DNA of 64,000 bases from Madurella fahalii (Eukaryota > Ascomycota > Sordariomycetes > Sordariales). Position 1 is the first letter of the stretch; every line of letters begins with the position of its first letter. Where the stretch lies: assembly GCA_029876055.1 (NCBI GenBank), contig CM056875.1:2294001-2358000 (forward strand). Direction: 5' to 3'. The translations under genes were made by a program, and so were the position numbers. Below the pieces are notes generated by a model. It was not told the DNA's origin and did not search any database. It saw only the letters and a list, made by a program, of their open reading frames with translations. This document shows positions 9,217 to 19,151 of the stretch, piece after piece.

Positions 9217-11001
9217 ATGGGCGCTATCAACGGTGTGAGGAGGACCCTGATCCAAGCGCAACCGGGTAGACTAGGCGCGCTGTTGTTGGGACCTCAATCT
9301 GTGGCTCATCGCTTCATTCACCACTCGGGACCTCTCGCAGCTAGGATGGCCGAACCCAACTACCAGGACTGGTCGAAAGACCGCCTGGTTGATCGCGTGA
9401 AGCAGCTGGAAGAACAGCTTCAGAGACAGAAACCGGAAGCAAAACAAGCTTCGACACCGACCGCCAATGTCCCACAGGCAAATGCCACCACAAGACAGGA
9501 GGAAAAGAAGAAAAAGAAGAAGGTCAAGAAGATGGACCCCTCCAAGTACTCGACCCGCCTGATTGCTCTGAAGCTTGCTTATCTCGGCAAGCGGTACGGC
9601 GGCTTTGAGTACCAGACCGGCGCGACCACGCCGTCCATCGAGGAAGAGCTGTGGAAAGCCCTAGTCAAGAGCTGTCTGATCTGGCCCGAGCAGCCGGACA
9701 AGGTTGATTTCACCCCTTGGGAGTACTCCAAGTGCGGGCGCACTGACAGGGGCGTGAGCGCGTTTGGGCAGGTGATCGGGATCAGGGTCAGGAGCAACAG
9801 GCCGGTGGAGGGCAAGGAGAAGAAAGAGGCAGCAAGAAAGGGCGATGGTGATACCGAGATGGCCGAGGCTGGAAGGGAATCCCATGTGGATGTGGATGCT
9901 GGCAAGCCCGTGTGGGACTCCATCGCAGACGAGATCAACTACCCAAAGATCTTGAACCGGCTGCTGCCGCCGGATATCAGGGTGCTAGCGTGGGCGCCGA
10001 CGCTGCCGGCCGACTTCTCGGCCCGGTTCTCCTGCTGGGAGAGGCAGTACCGGTATTTCTTTACTCAACCCGCGTTTGCGCCGCTACCGTCGTCGCTCGA
10101 GTCTACCAAGAAAACAACCGCGGGGAGAAAAGAAGGCTGGCTCGACATTGACGCCATGCGCGCAGCCGCCAAGCTCTTTGAAGGCGTCCATGACTTTCGC
10201 AACTTCTGCAAAGTCGACGGCGGCAAGCAAATCACCAACTTCATGCGGAGAGTATTCGAGGCGGACGTTGTTGAGGTCGAGGACGTGGGCTCGGCGTTGC
10301 CCTATCTAAGCCAGCAGGGCTTCAAGCCGGCTGGCATGGCAGACGGCGTGTACCCCAAGGTGTACTATTTCCACGTCCGCGGTTCGGCCTTCCTCTGGCA
10401 CCAGATCCGGCACATGGTCGCCATCCTGTTCGCCATCGGCCAGGGGCTGGAGAAACCGTCCCTGGTCACGGACCTGCTAGACGTGAGCAAGCAGCCGCGC
10501 AAACCGAACTATGTCATGGCCGAAGATGTGCCGCTCGTGCTGTGGGACTGCATCTTCCCCAAGGTGGACGAGAACACGCCCCAGAACCGGGAAGACGTAC
10601 ACGATCCGGACAGGGCAGGTGATCCAAACTTGAAGGATGGCATGGACTGGGTCTGGCTGGGCGAGGACCAGCCCGCCAATTTGCATGGGTCGAGCGGTCT
10701 AGTGGATCAACTGTGGGAGTATTGGCGCGAGCGCAAAATGGACGAATTGCTGGCGAACCAGTTGCTGGATTCAGTAGCACGCAAGGCGGATGTGAGCAAA
10801 AGACTAGCCGAGTCGGGGCCTGCGACCAAGCCGAACGACACCCAGCGGGTATTTGAAGGCGGGAACTCGGGCAAGTCAGCGGGCGTGTATGTGCCGGTCC
10901 TCCAGAAGCAGCTGATGGCCACGCCCGAGGAAGTCAACGACAAGTGGGCGCAAAGCAAGGGATTCGCCAACGCCGAGGAGCTTGCCAGGACCAAAAACTG
11001 A
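9217..11001 (+). CDS. DEG1: tRNA pseudouridine38/39 synthase (Deg1/Pus3, TruA family)
   Basis: A single uninterrupted frame of 594 residues. TruA-family motifs: YSTRLIALKLAYLGKRYGGF at about 111-130, the catalytic loop KCGRTDRGVSAFGQ with the nucleophile Asp at about 177, then HDFRNFCKVD and FHVRGSAFLWHQIRHMV. The enzyme isomerises U38 and U39 in the anticodon stem of many tRNAs. Residues 1-43 are basic and hydroxylated, with few acids (MGAINGVRRTLIQAQPGRLG...HRFIHHSGP), and resemble a mitochondrial presequence. The second ATG at 9346 (residue 44, MAEPNYQDW) would give a form without it, followed by a coiled-coil-like VKQLEEQLQRQ segment and a Lys-rich stretch. Two insertions are rich in Glu/Lys. 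Both start sites are plausible; the longer one was kept because the frame is protein-like throughout. Confidence 0.9.
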   Translation: MGAINGVRRTLIQAQPGRLGALLLGPQSVAHRFIHHSGPLAARMAEPNYQDWSKDRLVDRVKQLEEQLQRQKPEAKQASTPTANVPQANATTRQEEKKKKKKVKKMDPSKYSTRLIALKLAYLGKRYGGFEYQTGATTPSIEEELWKALVKSCLIWPEQPDKVDFTPWEYSKCGRTDRGVSAFGQVIGIRVRSNRPVEGKEKKEAARKGDGDTEMAEAGRESHVDVDAGKPVWDSIADEINYPKILNRLLPPDIRVLAWAPTLPADFSARFSCWERQYRYFFTQPAFAPLPSSLESTKKTTAGRKEGWLDIDAMRAAAKLFEGVHDFRNFCKVDGGKQITNFMRRVFEADVVEVEDVGSALPYLSQQGFKPAGMADGVYPKVYYFHVRGSAFLWHQIRHMVAILFAIGQGLEKPSLVTDLLDVSKQPRKPNYVMAEDVPLVLWDCIFPKVDENTPQNREDVHDPDRAGDPNLKDGMDWVWLGEDQPANLHGSSGLVDQLWEYWRERKMDELLANQLLDSVARKADVSKRLAESGPATKPNDTQRVFEGGNSGKSAGVYVPVLQKQLMATPEEVNDKWAQSKGFANAEELARTKN

Positions 11002-11131
11002 CGGAGCGTGATCAAGGCGGCCAAGAACGGAGGCGCAGTGGACGGCAGCAGCAGCGTAGACGAATAATAAACCACCCCCAGCTTGCCTTCTTTGTTTTTC
11101 CAATGCCAAACAACAGCCCATTCACCGCCAT

Positions 11132-11149
11132 CCCCCCCCCCCCCCCCCC
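11132..11149. repeat. C18 homopolymer
   Basis: Eighteen consecutive C between the DEG1 and GPI15 stops, a tract where indels are likely. Confidence 0.8.
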
Positions 11150-11209
11150 GCGGCACGGGGTGGTCTTCTAATTAAAACCAATCCCATCAAGAAAAACAAA
11201 CAAACAAAA

Positions 11210-11962
11210 TTACCCTCTCTCCTTCCCTCCCACCCCTTCTGGCCCCTCAAACAAACACCTCCTCACCCCCCTCCAAACCGCCTCCACGATCTTCCGCCTC
11301 GGTAACAACCCAGGAAACAAGACCACCACATCCTCCTCCCCTTCCACCACCACCACCAGATAATACCGCACCTCAAACCCGCGAAAGGCCTCGTTGATGA
11401 GCACGTCGCGTATCTTTTCGGTGGGGATGAACCGGGTCTGCTGGGGCCAGCCAAACAAGCAGCCGCCGCCACCGCCGCCGCCGCCGCTGCCGCCCGAGCT
11501 CGTCTGGATGCCCAGCCCGCGCAGCACCAGCACCGACTCGGTCTTGTGCAGCTGGAAGCAGAGCGACACGTAGGCGGCGCTGAGGGCGCTGAGCCCGACG
11601 GCCCACGAGGGGGCCGGGTCGAGGAGGCGCGCGAGGAGCACCCCCGCGGGCGAGAGGTGGGCGGCCTGCAGGAGGCGCCCGAGAAACTGCGGGATGTCGC
11701 CTGCGAGCAGCAGCGGGAGGAGGAGCTGCTGCTGGTGGTGATGGTCGGGACTACTCTGGGGTGGCGCGGGGGGGTACGCGCCGGCGAAGAAGCGCGAGTA
11801 AAGCGCTAGAATGGCCGTGGCGAGGAGCGTCGCTCGGAGGAGGAGGAGGGTCAGGAGGAGGAGGCGGAGCGGGATGGTCAGCGGCGGGCAGGTGGTGACG
11901 GTGAATTCGACGGTTGTGGGGGACGGACGGCGAATGTAGAGGTGTGGTGATGTGGTGAGCAT
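11210..11962 (-). CDS. GPI15: GPI N-acetylglucosaminyltransferase subunit, PIG-H/Gpi15
   Basis: Single exon, 250 residues. The C-terminal third is the PIG-H domain: TRFIPTEKIRDVLINEAFRG at about 172-191, then a beta-rich RYYLVVVVEGEE segment and LFPGLLPRRKIVEAVWRGVR. Two hydrophobic stretches (about 30-55 and 113-133) fit the hairpin that anchors this subunit in the ER membrane. A Gly-rich loop (about nine Gly) sits before the domain. Gpi15 is a non-catalytic member of the GPI-GnT complex that makes GlcNAc-PI, the first step of GPI anchor synthesis on the cytosolic ER face. The stop lies 208 bp from the convergent DEG1 stop. Identification rests mainly on the IPTEKIRDVLINEAF motif, which is distinctive. 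Confidence 0.85.
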   Translation of the reverse strand: MLTTSPHLYIRRPSPTTVEFTVTTCPPLTIPLRLLLLTLLLLRATLLATAILALYSRFFAGAYPPAPPQSSPDHHHQQQLLLPLLLAGDIPQFLGRLLQAAHLSPAGVLLARLLDPAPSWAVGLSALSAAYVSLCFQLHKTESVLVLRGLGIQTSSGGSGGGGGGGGCLFGWPQQTRFIPTEKIRDVLINEAFRGFEVRYYLVVVVEGEEDVVVLFPGLLPRRKIVEAVWRGVRRCLFEGPEGVGGKERG

Positions 11963-13757
11963 TTTGTTTCGCCTTAGTGTTGCTGTCCCGGTTGTTTCGG
12001 CTTGCGTGTTCGGCGGGTTTGAGATCTATCATCGAACGGCGCTTGTCCACGGTTGAGTGGGAGTTGGGATGTGGTTCGGTTTCGCTGTCACGGGTAAATA
12101 AACACCGTTCGTGAAGGTTTGAGGAAGTACTGCCATCATCACTGCGCGTTATATCATAACATCCTTTCATAAGTGCCGCGCCCGCATCTTGTTGGAGCGT
12201 TGCGGCGACTGTTGTTCCGCGTTCGGGGTGAACTGTCAATCGCGCGAGTCCTCAGAGTTCCCGGCGGGTCTCTAATTATAACTTTACCGATACGCGCTGC
12301 ACGGACCACTCACCCTATGGAGCCTACCACCCTATATGTATTAGGTCCACCGGGCAAATTCTCGGCTGTAATGGTCAGTTTGGTTTAGAAGGCGCCCGAT
12401 ATTCTCGCTGTCTCTATCCCATTCCCATAAGAACCCCCCAGCGGCGCCCAGCACGAATCTTGCGGTGGCCACCCACTCGCATGGGAAGCCTGCGATCGCT
12501 GCGCGTGGCCCTAAGCAATGAAGATGACACTTGAGGCAGGTTTCACTGTGCAGAGGCATCTTCACCGTCAGATGGCGCGCTGGATGACGATCGCTGGGGG
12601 CTTGGGATAGAGCGGCGAGATGGGGATGTCGACTCCAATCTTTTGCACTTTTTTTGCTTTCATTTTTCGGCATTGACGTGATTCCCATTGGATCTCTCTT
12701 GTAGCCTGTCATGTTCTTTCCGATTGTTGGACTGTGGAAAGAGCGCAAAACACTAAATGTTTTGCGTTAAGTGAGGTGTTTGGTCGGTCGAACGCTTGAG
12801 CAGCTGTTGAAGCATCTCTCGAAATCTACCCCGAGCTCGTAATCTCAACCACACCACCGCTCCCAGTCAATCACAACACCTCGAAAGCAGTACTAACAAA
12901 AATGAATAGAACGAATGTCAAATTTTTGGCAAAAACCAATTACTCAAAAGCTACCCATGCCACTGACATACAAATCCATACCACCCTCCTCTGGGAAACG
13001 AACAGGAAAAAGAAGCCCACATCCAACACAGTGCCGTGAGGCAACAATGTATACCATTCCTCCAACGCTTTTCGTTCGTTCCTCCTTTTGTTTTAGGTGT
13101 GTAGTCCCATCCAAAGGTTTATATATCCAATCTGTCTTATTCCTCAACCACTACCACCATCCCACACTTCAAGCCGAACACCAAACCCAACTATCGTCCA
13201 ACTCATAAGAATTAAAAGAGAGGAAAAAGCTGCAAAAGAAATGGACTCGACATGCACAAACAACAGCAAACAACCAAAATACTGGCAATGCAAGAATAGT
13301 CGTGAAGTATACATCCTCCCCTACCCGTGGTACCCATTACTCATCCTTTCCCGCCGTCTTCCAAACCCAATGTGGTATCTCGTCCGCCTCGTCCGATTCC
13401 CCATAAAAAGCCCGCGCTGCCAGCGGGTGAAAACAGGGGTATAAGCGGTGGGTATTGTATGCTGAATGTAAAGATGATGAATCGAAATGGCCTTGTATAT
13501 ATCTTCACCTCCTCCTCCTCTTCTTCAACAACAACAGCCCCCTTCCTTTTATGAAAATGGCAGCTCCCTTCTGTCCGGTCCAACCCTCAAGTTTGTGGTA
13601 TGGTCTCGAAATCAAAACGCCAATCGCGATGCAAAGAATCGAATCGAAATCGAAATCGAAATTTGAAGAGGAGAGAAAAGAAGAGACGGGGAAGAAGAGA
13701 AAGTCGACCGTTGACAACGGTCGCCGGAAATCGAAAAGTTCTTCCAACGGGGAGATC
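11963..13757. other. Intergenic, GPI15 promoter and 3' region of WD40 gene
   Basis: About 1.8 kb. It presumably holds the GPI15 promoter on the left and a long 3' UTR of the minus-strand WD40 gene on the right. Short CTC repeats occur near 13507-13530 and a GAAATC repeat near 13640-13660. No coding frame is supported. Confidence 0.5.
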
Positions 13758-16700
13758 TTAAATCATCTCGCTCTGGTGCAGCCCGGTGCGGAACTCATTC
13801 TGCGCCTGCTGCTGCGCAACCTGGGCCTGCACCTGCTGAAACACCTGGTTCTGCACGCGGTAGTTCATCGACACGGGCGGGCCCAGCGGCACGCTCTCGT
13901 ACGGCGCGTGGACGATCATGTCGGGCGACTTGGTGCGAGCGCCAATCTCCCGCTCGCGCGCCGTCCGGCTGCGGCTGGCCGAGCGCATCCGCTCCGTTGC
14001 CCGCGAGATGCGCGCCCCGATGCTGTTATCGACGCTGCTCCGACCGCGACTGTGCCCGTTGCGTGGCGCCGGGGGGGAGATGATGGGGACTGTGGTCTCG
14101 CTGATGGGAATCGCCGCCGGGACGGACGGCGGAGCAGATCCTTGCTGCTGCTGTTGCTGGGCCTGCTGCGTCTGGTCATCGTCCATGACAATCTCGATCG
14201 TACCCGAGCTGCCGCCGTAGACCACGGGCGCAGGGCTAAGTGCTGCCAGGTGGGGCAGAGGAGCAGGCGGCGGGGGCGGGGGTTGGGCAAGGTGCTGCAG
14301 CTCCTTGAGCATTGGTGGTGCCGGCGGCGGCGGCGGTGGGGGCGGGATGTTTGCGTCGTGCGATGGTCTCCGGCTGGGGAAAGCGTTCGCATCATGAGAC
14401 GGCCTTCGGCCCTGAGATGAAATCGAGTGCCCCCTCGTGTGTCCCTGAGGTGGTGCCAAGTCCTGTGGAGGAGCGGACATGGACCGCCCGATCTGGGCTG
14501 CTACACGTGAGTTGGCGGGCGGAGGTGGAGTGTAAACGGTCGACGGTAGCAACATGGCGGCGCCACTGTCCTTTCGCTCCTCAGGTTCTTTTTGCACCTT
14601 TGTTGGAGAGTGTCTGCCGGGGGAGAGCTTGCCCGGCGAATTCTGGTTCGACTGTGTCGACTTTCCAGGAGATGCCTGTGCAAACGTCGCCGGGATCGGG
14701 GGCACCGGCACGTCGTGTTTGCTCGCGTCAGACTCTAAGACCAGGCGCATAGCCCTCGGCGTGGCCGGCAGGCCTATCAGGGGCCCGTTGCGGTTGGCAT
14801 ACATGCTCCTTCCAGCAGTTGGGTCCGCACTCGCGCTACGAGAGGGGAGATCCTCCTTCTTGGGCGGCACATACGTCGTACTCGGGAGTTCCATGATCGT
14901 GGGTGGCGTCCGGACGGCCGGGGAGGCAACGATCTGATCGGGATGGATGATCGGAGGAGCCGAAGGCCGCCTTGCTAGCGATTTCCGACGCTCCTCGAGC
15001 TCACGGGCAGCTGCCTCCTTCTTCAGTTGCCTCTCGTCCTTCATCACTTTCAGATCCCCCGCGCTGTCTGTCACGAGCTGCATTGGCGCGGGAGTCGTCA
15101 ACGGAGCACCAATCTTGCGCCGCGCAGAGCCCTCCGACCCGGCGTGCGATGTAGTCCGCTTGATGCCATCCGATTTCTCACGGGTTGTTTCTCGCGACCA
15201 CGCAGTAGACCGATTCGACGCCGGCGAATTAAGATCCTCTCCACGGCGGTTTCTGCTCGTGCTGCGATTGTTCCTCTGGCGGAACTTCTCGCGAGCCTCC
15301 ATTGCCTGTCTGTAGTCCTCCTCATCCTCCGAGCCATAGAAATGTTTCTGGTGCATATCCACCGTCATGGGCTGCGGCGAGGAGGGCGATCTGTTTGCCG
15401 GCGGCCCACGTGATGTGGAACGGCCGCGGAGATCGAGTGCACGCGGCGCATGTCTATCGGGACTGCGGGTGCGGCTTGAAGTACGGCCGTTCTGGCTGGC
15501 AGCTCGGCTCGATCCCCTCACACGAGAGCCGTCTCGGTTGGCATAGCCGACCTTCCTGACTGTACTCGGCTGGCTTGGCGGCTCGAGCTCGTCGTCGTTG
15601 GAGATGTCGATCAGCCTCCCCTTGGCGTCCACGTAATGCGTCTGTTCCTCTTCCTCTTTTGGAGTTGCCAAGTTGATCAGGTCCTCTGGAGACATGGGCA
15701 CAGGCGATTTTGGAGATCGCTTCCCACCCTTGGGCGTATAGGTACGCGCCGCAGCCCGCCCGCGATCCCGTGATTTTTCACGGTCCTCTTTGCGCGTCTG
15801 GCTGTGATCACGCCCATTGCTGCGCCCATCACGGCTGCTTGCACGATGGCCGCTGCTCTGAGCAGCATCTAGGCTGTGAATGTAGTCGTCTAGGCCTCTA
15901 CCCTGCTGGTGCTGATGGCCACGGTGGCCCCTGGCAACACTGGACGCAGCGGAGGTCACGGAACTGGCCACGGACCCTGGGCCCCTTCGTCTAGAGGGCC
16001 AGTGGTATCGAACGGACGAATTCCCCGATTGTTCCGGTGAGGTAACGTCCTCTGTCAGCGAGTCCTTGAAAGCGGGCAGAGATAGGTCGAGCCCTTCAGG
16101 AATACGAGTGCGGGAGCCGTTCCTCTTTCTTCCGCTCTCCATCAAAGCAGCCACGATGGCCGGGGACGGCGACGGAGGGGGCGGCTGCGCCTTGGTAGAA
16201 GAATCCTTGCCCAACCTCGGGCTAGCAGTGCTCGGTCTCGCGAGCTCCAGATTCTTCACGGCTCCCTCGTGCCCTTCCATCTTGTGGAGGGTCGCATATG
16301 GATCTACAGCGGCCTTGGATACCGCCGTCAGGAGATCACGGTGGGTCGAATCGGGCGCCTCGCCGATGGAAGGCAACCGCTGGCGACCGAAGCCGTGGCC
16401 TGGGCGGGCGGACGCTGGAGTATTGAACTGACTCCGGTTGCCTCGCAGGACCGCAGTGGTCGGATCAATGGGTGAAAGAGCAGACTCCAAGATCGGAGTC
16501 GCTGCGGCAGCGATTGGCGTCTTACCGTCATCGCCGTGTCCCGAGAAGAATTTGGCCTTGGCCTGCGAGTCGCCAAAAGACGTAATAAGCTTCAAAGCCG
16601 AATTCTTCGCAACACTCCGCTGCGGTCCGTGGTTGGTCATTGGCGGGGAGAGCGGCGGGCTGAGCAGCTCCGGTACCGTCTGCGTGATGCTCCTGAAGTT

Positions 16701-19151
16701 GAGTTGCTGCGCAGACGGTGACGTCCAAGGCTCGGTAGATTGAACCCCAGTGCAAGCAAAGCTATAAATCATTAGCTGCCTTTCCCCCATCTCTCTCTCT
16801 CTCTCTCTCGGTGGCCTGAAATCACTAGCACTTACCATCGGATAGCGAGCTGCTGCTGGCCATGCTGCACCGCCCACTCGCCCCATTTCTTGACAATCTG
16901 CTCCTGTCGTTCCCAGGCTGCCGGGAAAAAGAGGCAAGTGAGAATAAGGGCCTCCATGTACTTCTTGTGCGAGATATATATCTCAACGGCATCATTGTGA
17001 TCTCCGAGACCGATCATGATCGTTGCTGCAGCGTGAAGGTCGCCATGCTCCAGCAGCCGCTGCACATAAGCACGACCCAGCTTATGTTGCGACTCCTGTC
17101 CTCCGATGCCGCTGAGTGCTAAAAGCATCCAGTCCGATGAAGTCATGTTCTGGGAACCCATGGCCATAATGTCGGTGTTGATATCACCCAGCCACTTGGC
17201 GAGTAGGATACGATTGGTGGAACCCAAGGGATGTCGGGACATTTCATCCCGAATTAGCTCGTCGACTTCCTTGTGCCACCCAAAGATCGTGCTTAGCATC
17301 TGGTGGCGAAGATCATCGTTCGTCAAGTGGCTGGTATCAGTCGAGTAAGGAGCCTTGTACGGGACATCGGCGAGGCGGCTTTTTGTGAACTTGAAGAGAT
17401 CTACCACTCTTGACTCCTCCGGGCTGCGTGGGACCTCGTGGCGTAGTCTTGATGGCTTGTGACCAGAGCGTTGATGGGAGGAAATGGAGCTGCTGGTCGA
17501 GAGAGATTCCCTCTCTCTCCTCTCCCGATGGTGAGCACCAGATCGAAGCGATGAACCGGTCGAGATGTACGTGTTTTCCGTCATGCTCCGTGAAACGACC
17601 GAGGATTGGTACGCCCGCGGGACCTTTTGTGACGTGGAAGACGAAATCGACACACTCGATTGGGTGACACTCGAACCTGGGCTGCCTGGGCGGTAGAGAT
17701 CATTGTCCAACTCGTGTCCTCTCTGGATGTATCGCGCCAACGGAGATCTACTATCCTCATCTCCCTCGGACAATTCGGTTGGGTGGAATGCAATCTGGAC
17801 AGATGATTCTGACTCGGAGGCATTGCCGCCCTGGCTCTTATCCTCGGCCTCGAGAGAGATAGGTGGCGATGGCGGGAGAAGATTCGAAGGGTGCTGTACA
17901 TTGGCAACCATCATGGCCGGAGCGTTCAGGTCAAATTGCTGAACAGTATTGTTAGCTCCCAGTGTAAAGAGGGTGGCCCCAGGACCGTAGACTGCAAGGC
18001 CGCGGATCGTCTCAAGAGTAGGGATCGTGTCAGAGGTAACATGCTTCGTCCGCACATCCCACGATATTGTTTCGCTGCCCGAGTTTCAAGGATCAGCAAT
18101 CCGTCTTTGAGAGTAGTAGCGAGGCGGTCCCGAAGAAAAAAAGAAGGAGGGAATTCTTACGATTCCGAATATTGGATGATCCGGCCGTTTTTGGACCAGC
18201 CCATCCAATTCGGTCCGGTGAGGTAGTTTTCCGTTCTCTTCAGGATGCGCACGACCTTGGCCGGATCATCGCTGTTGTACGCCTTGGACACGCTCCACAC
18301 CCGGAGATCGCCATCGTTCGTCTGCACCGCCAGCATGTCGGATTTTTGCCGAGAAGATGAGGCGTGCCATGACAGAGTCACAATCGGAGACGGCCCTCTT
18401 GAAGTAGTGAGATTGTGTAAAATGGTAAACCTTGGTTGAAGAGTTGCAATCAAGAGCGAACCATTCTGGTAACTGAAGGCGAGGTTAGCCTCGGGCGCAT
18501 AGGGGATCAAAAAGCCATGGAGCCTACCCAATCGCAAACGTTCGGCAATCAGCTGCGGGCGAGAGGGATGTGATGGCTATTTGATCAATAGTTCGCGCAG
18601 AAATGTGCTCTGACGTTGTTGGTTCGAAGAGGATCACATTGCCTTGCGTGTTGCCTTTTCACTAGAGTCAGCCAAGCGCTCACGGCAGTAAGCAGTAGCA
18701 TGTAGCACTCACCAAACGCAACATTTCCGTTGCGCATCCAGGCAGCACATGTGATATTCTCATAGGATGCAAATCGAGCGACCTCATCTCCTGTCAGGAG
18801 ATCCCACACAATCGCCGTCTGGCCCGCGTCGTAGCTAACCACCAATCTCCCTGCGCCCATGTCGCTGTGGTTATCAACGGCCAGCAGCTGCACCTCCTCG
18901 GAGTGCCGTGCAAACCGCCTCTCTATCGCAAGTGTGTCGTGGTGGCAGCACACAACCGAGGCCCCCTGCGCGTAAAGGAACATGGACGCTGTGGCCGCGC
19001 ACGGCTCGAAGTAGCGAACAACGGTGTTAGGGCTGGGAGCCATGGCATAGCCCTGCATGTGAGCCATCCGGCCCTTCTCAGAGACCGGCGTGTTCGACCC
19101 AGCACGGCTCCGGGAGACATGATGGCCGGTAACAGCGGACATGCCGGGCAA
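13758..19151 (-). CDS. Large WD40 / alpha-solenoid protein with disordered C-terminus
   Basis: Five exons: 19151-18713, 18654-18528, 18472-18161, 18074-16836, 16761-13758; introns 58, 55, 86 and 74 nt; 5,121 nt, 1,706 residues. Residues about 20-400 read as beta-propeller blades (AIVWDLLTGDEVARF, GDLRVWSV, GRIIQYSE, then ISWDVRTKH). After a Ser-rich linker, about 520-705 is helical-repeat-like (LLEHGDLHAAATIMIGLGDH, AVEIYISHKKYMEALIL, then WERQEQIVKKWGEWAV). This order resembles coat or scaffold proteins such as WDR/coatomer-type subunits. The last 1,000 residues are low-complexity: Ser/Arg-rich runs, poly-Pro and a short poly-Gln. Intron 4 carries a CT dinucleotide run. The propeller-solenoid core looks strongly constrained, but I cannot name it; a trafficking or septation scaffold is only a guess. 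Confidence 0.8.
16788..16809. repeat. (CT)n microsatellite inside intron 4 of the WD40 gene
   Basis: A CT dinucleotide run of about 20 bases, purine (GA) on the transcribed strand, about 25 nt after the 5' splice site of the intron 16762-16835. Confidence 0.8.
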
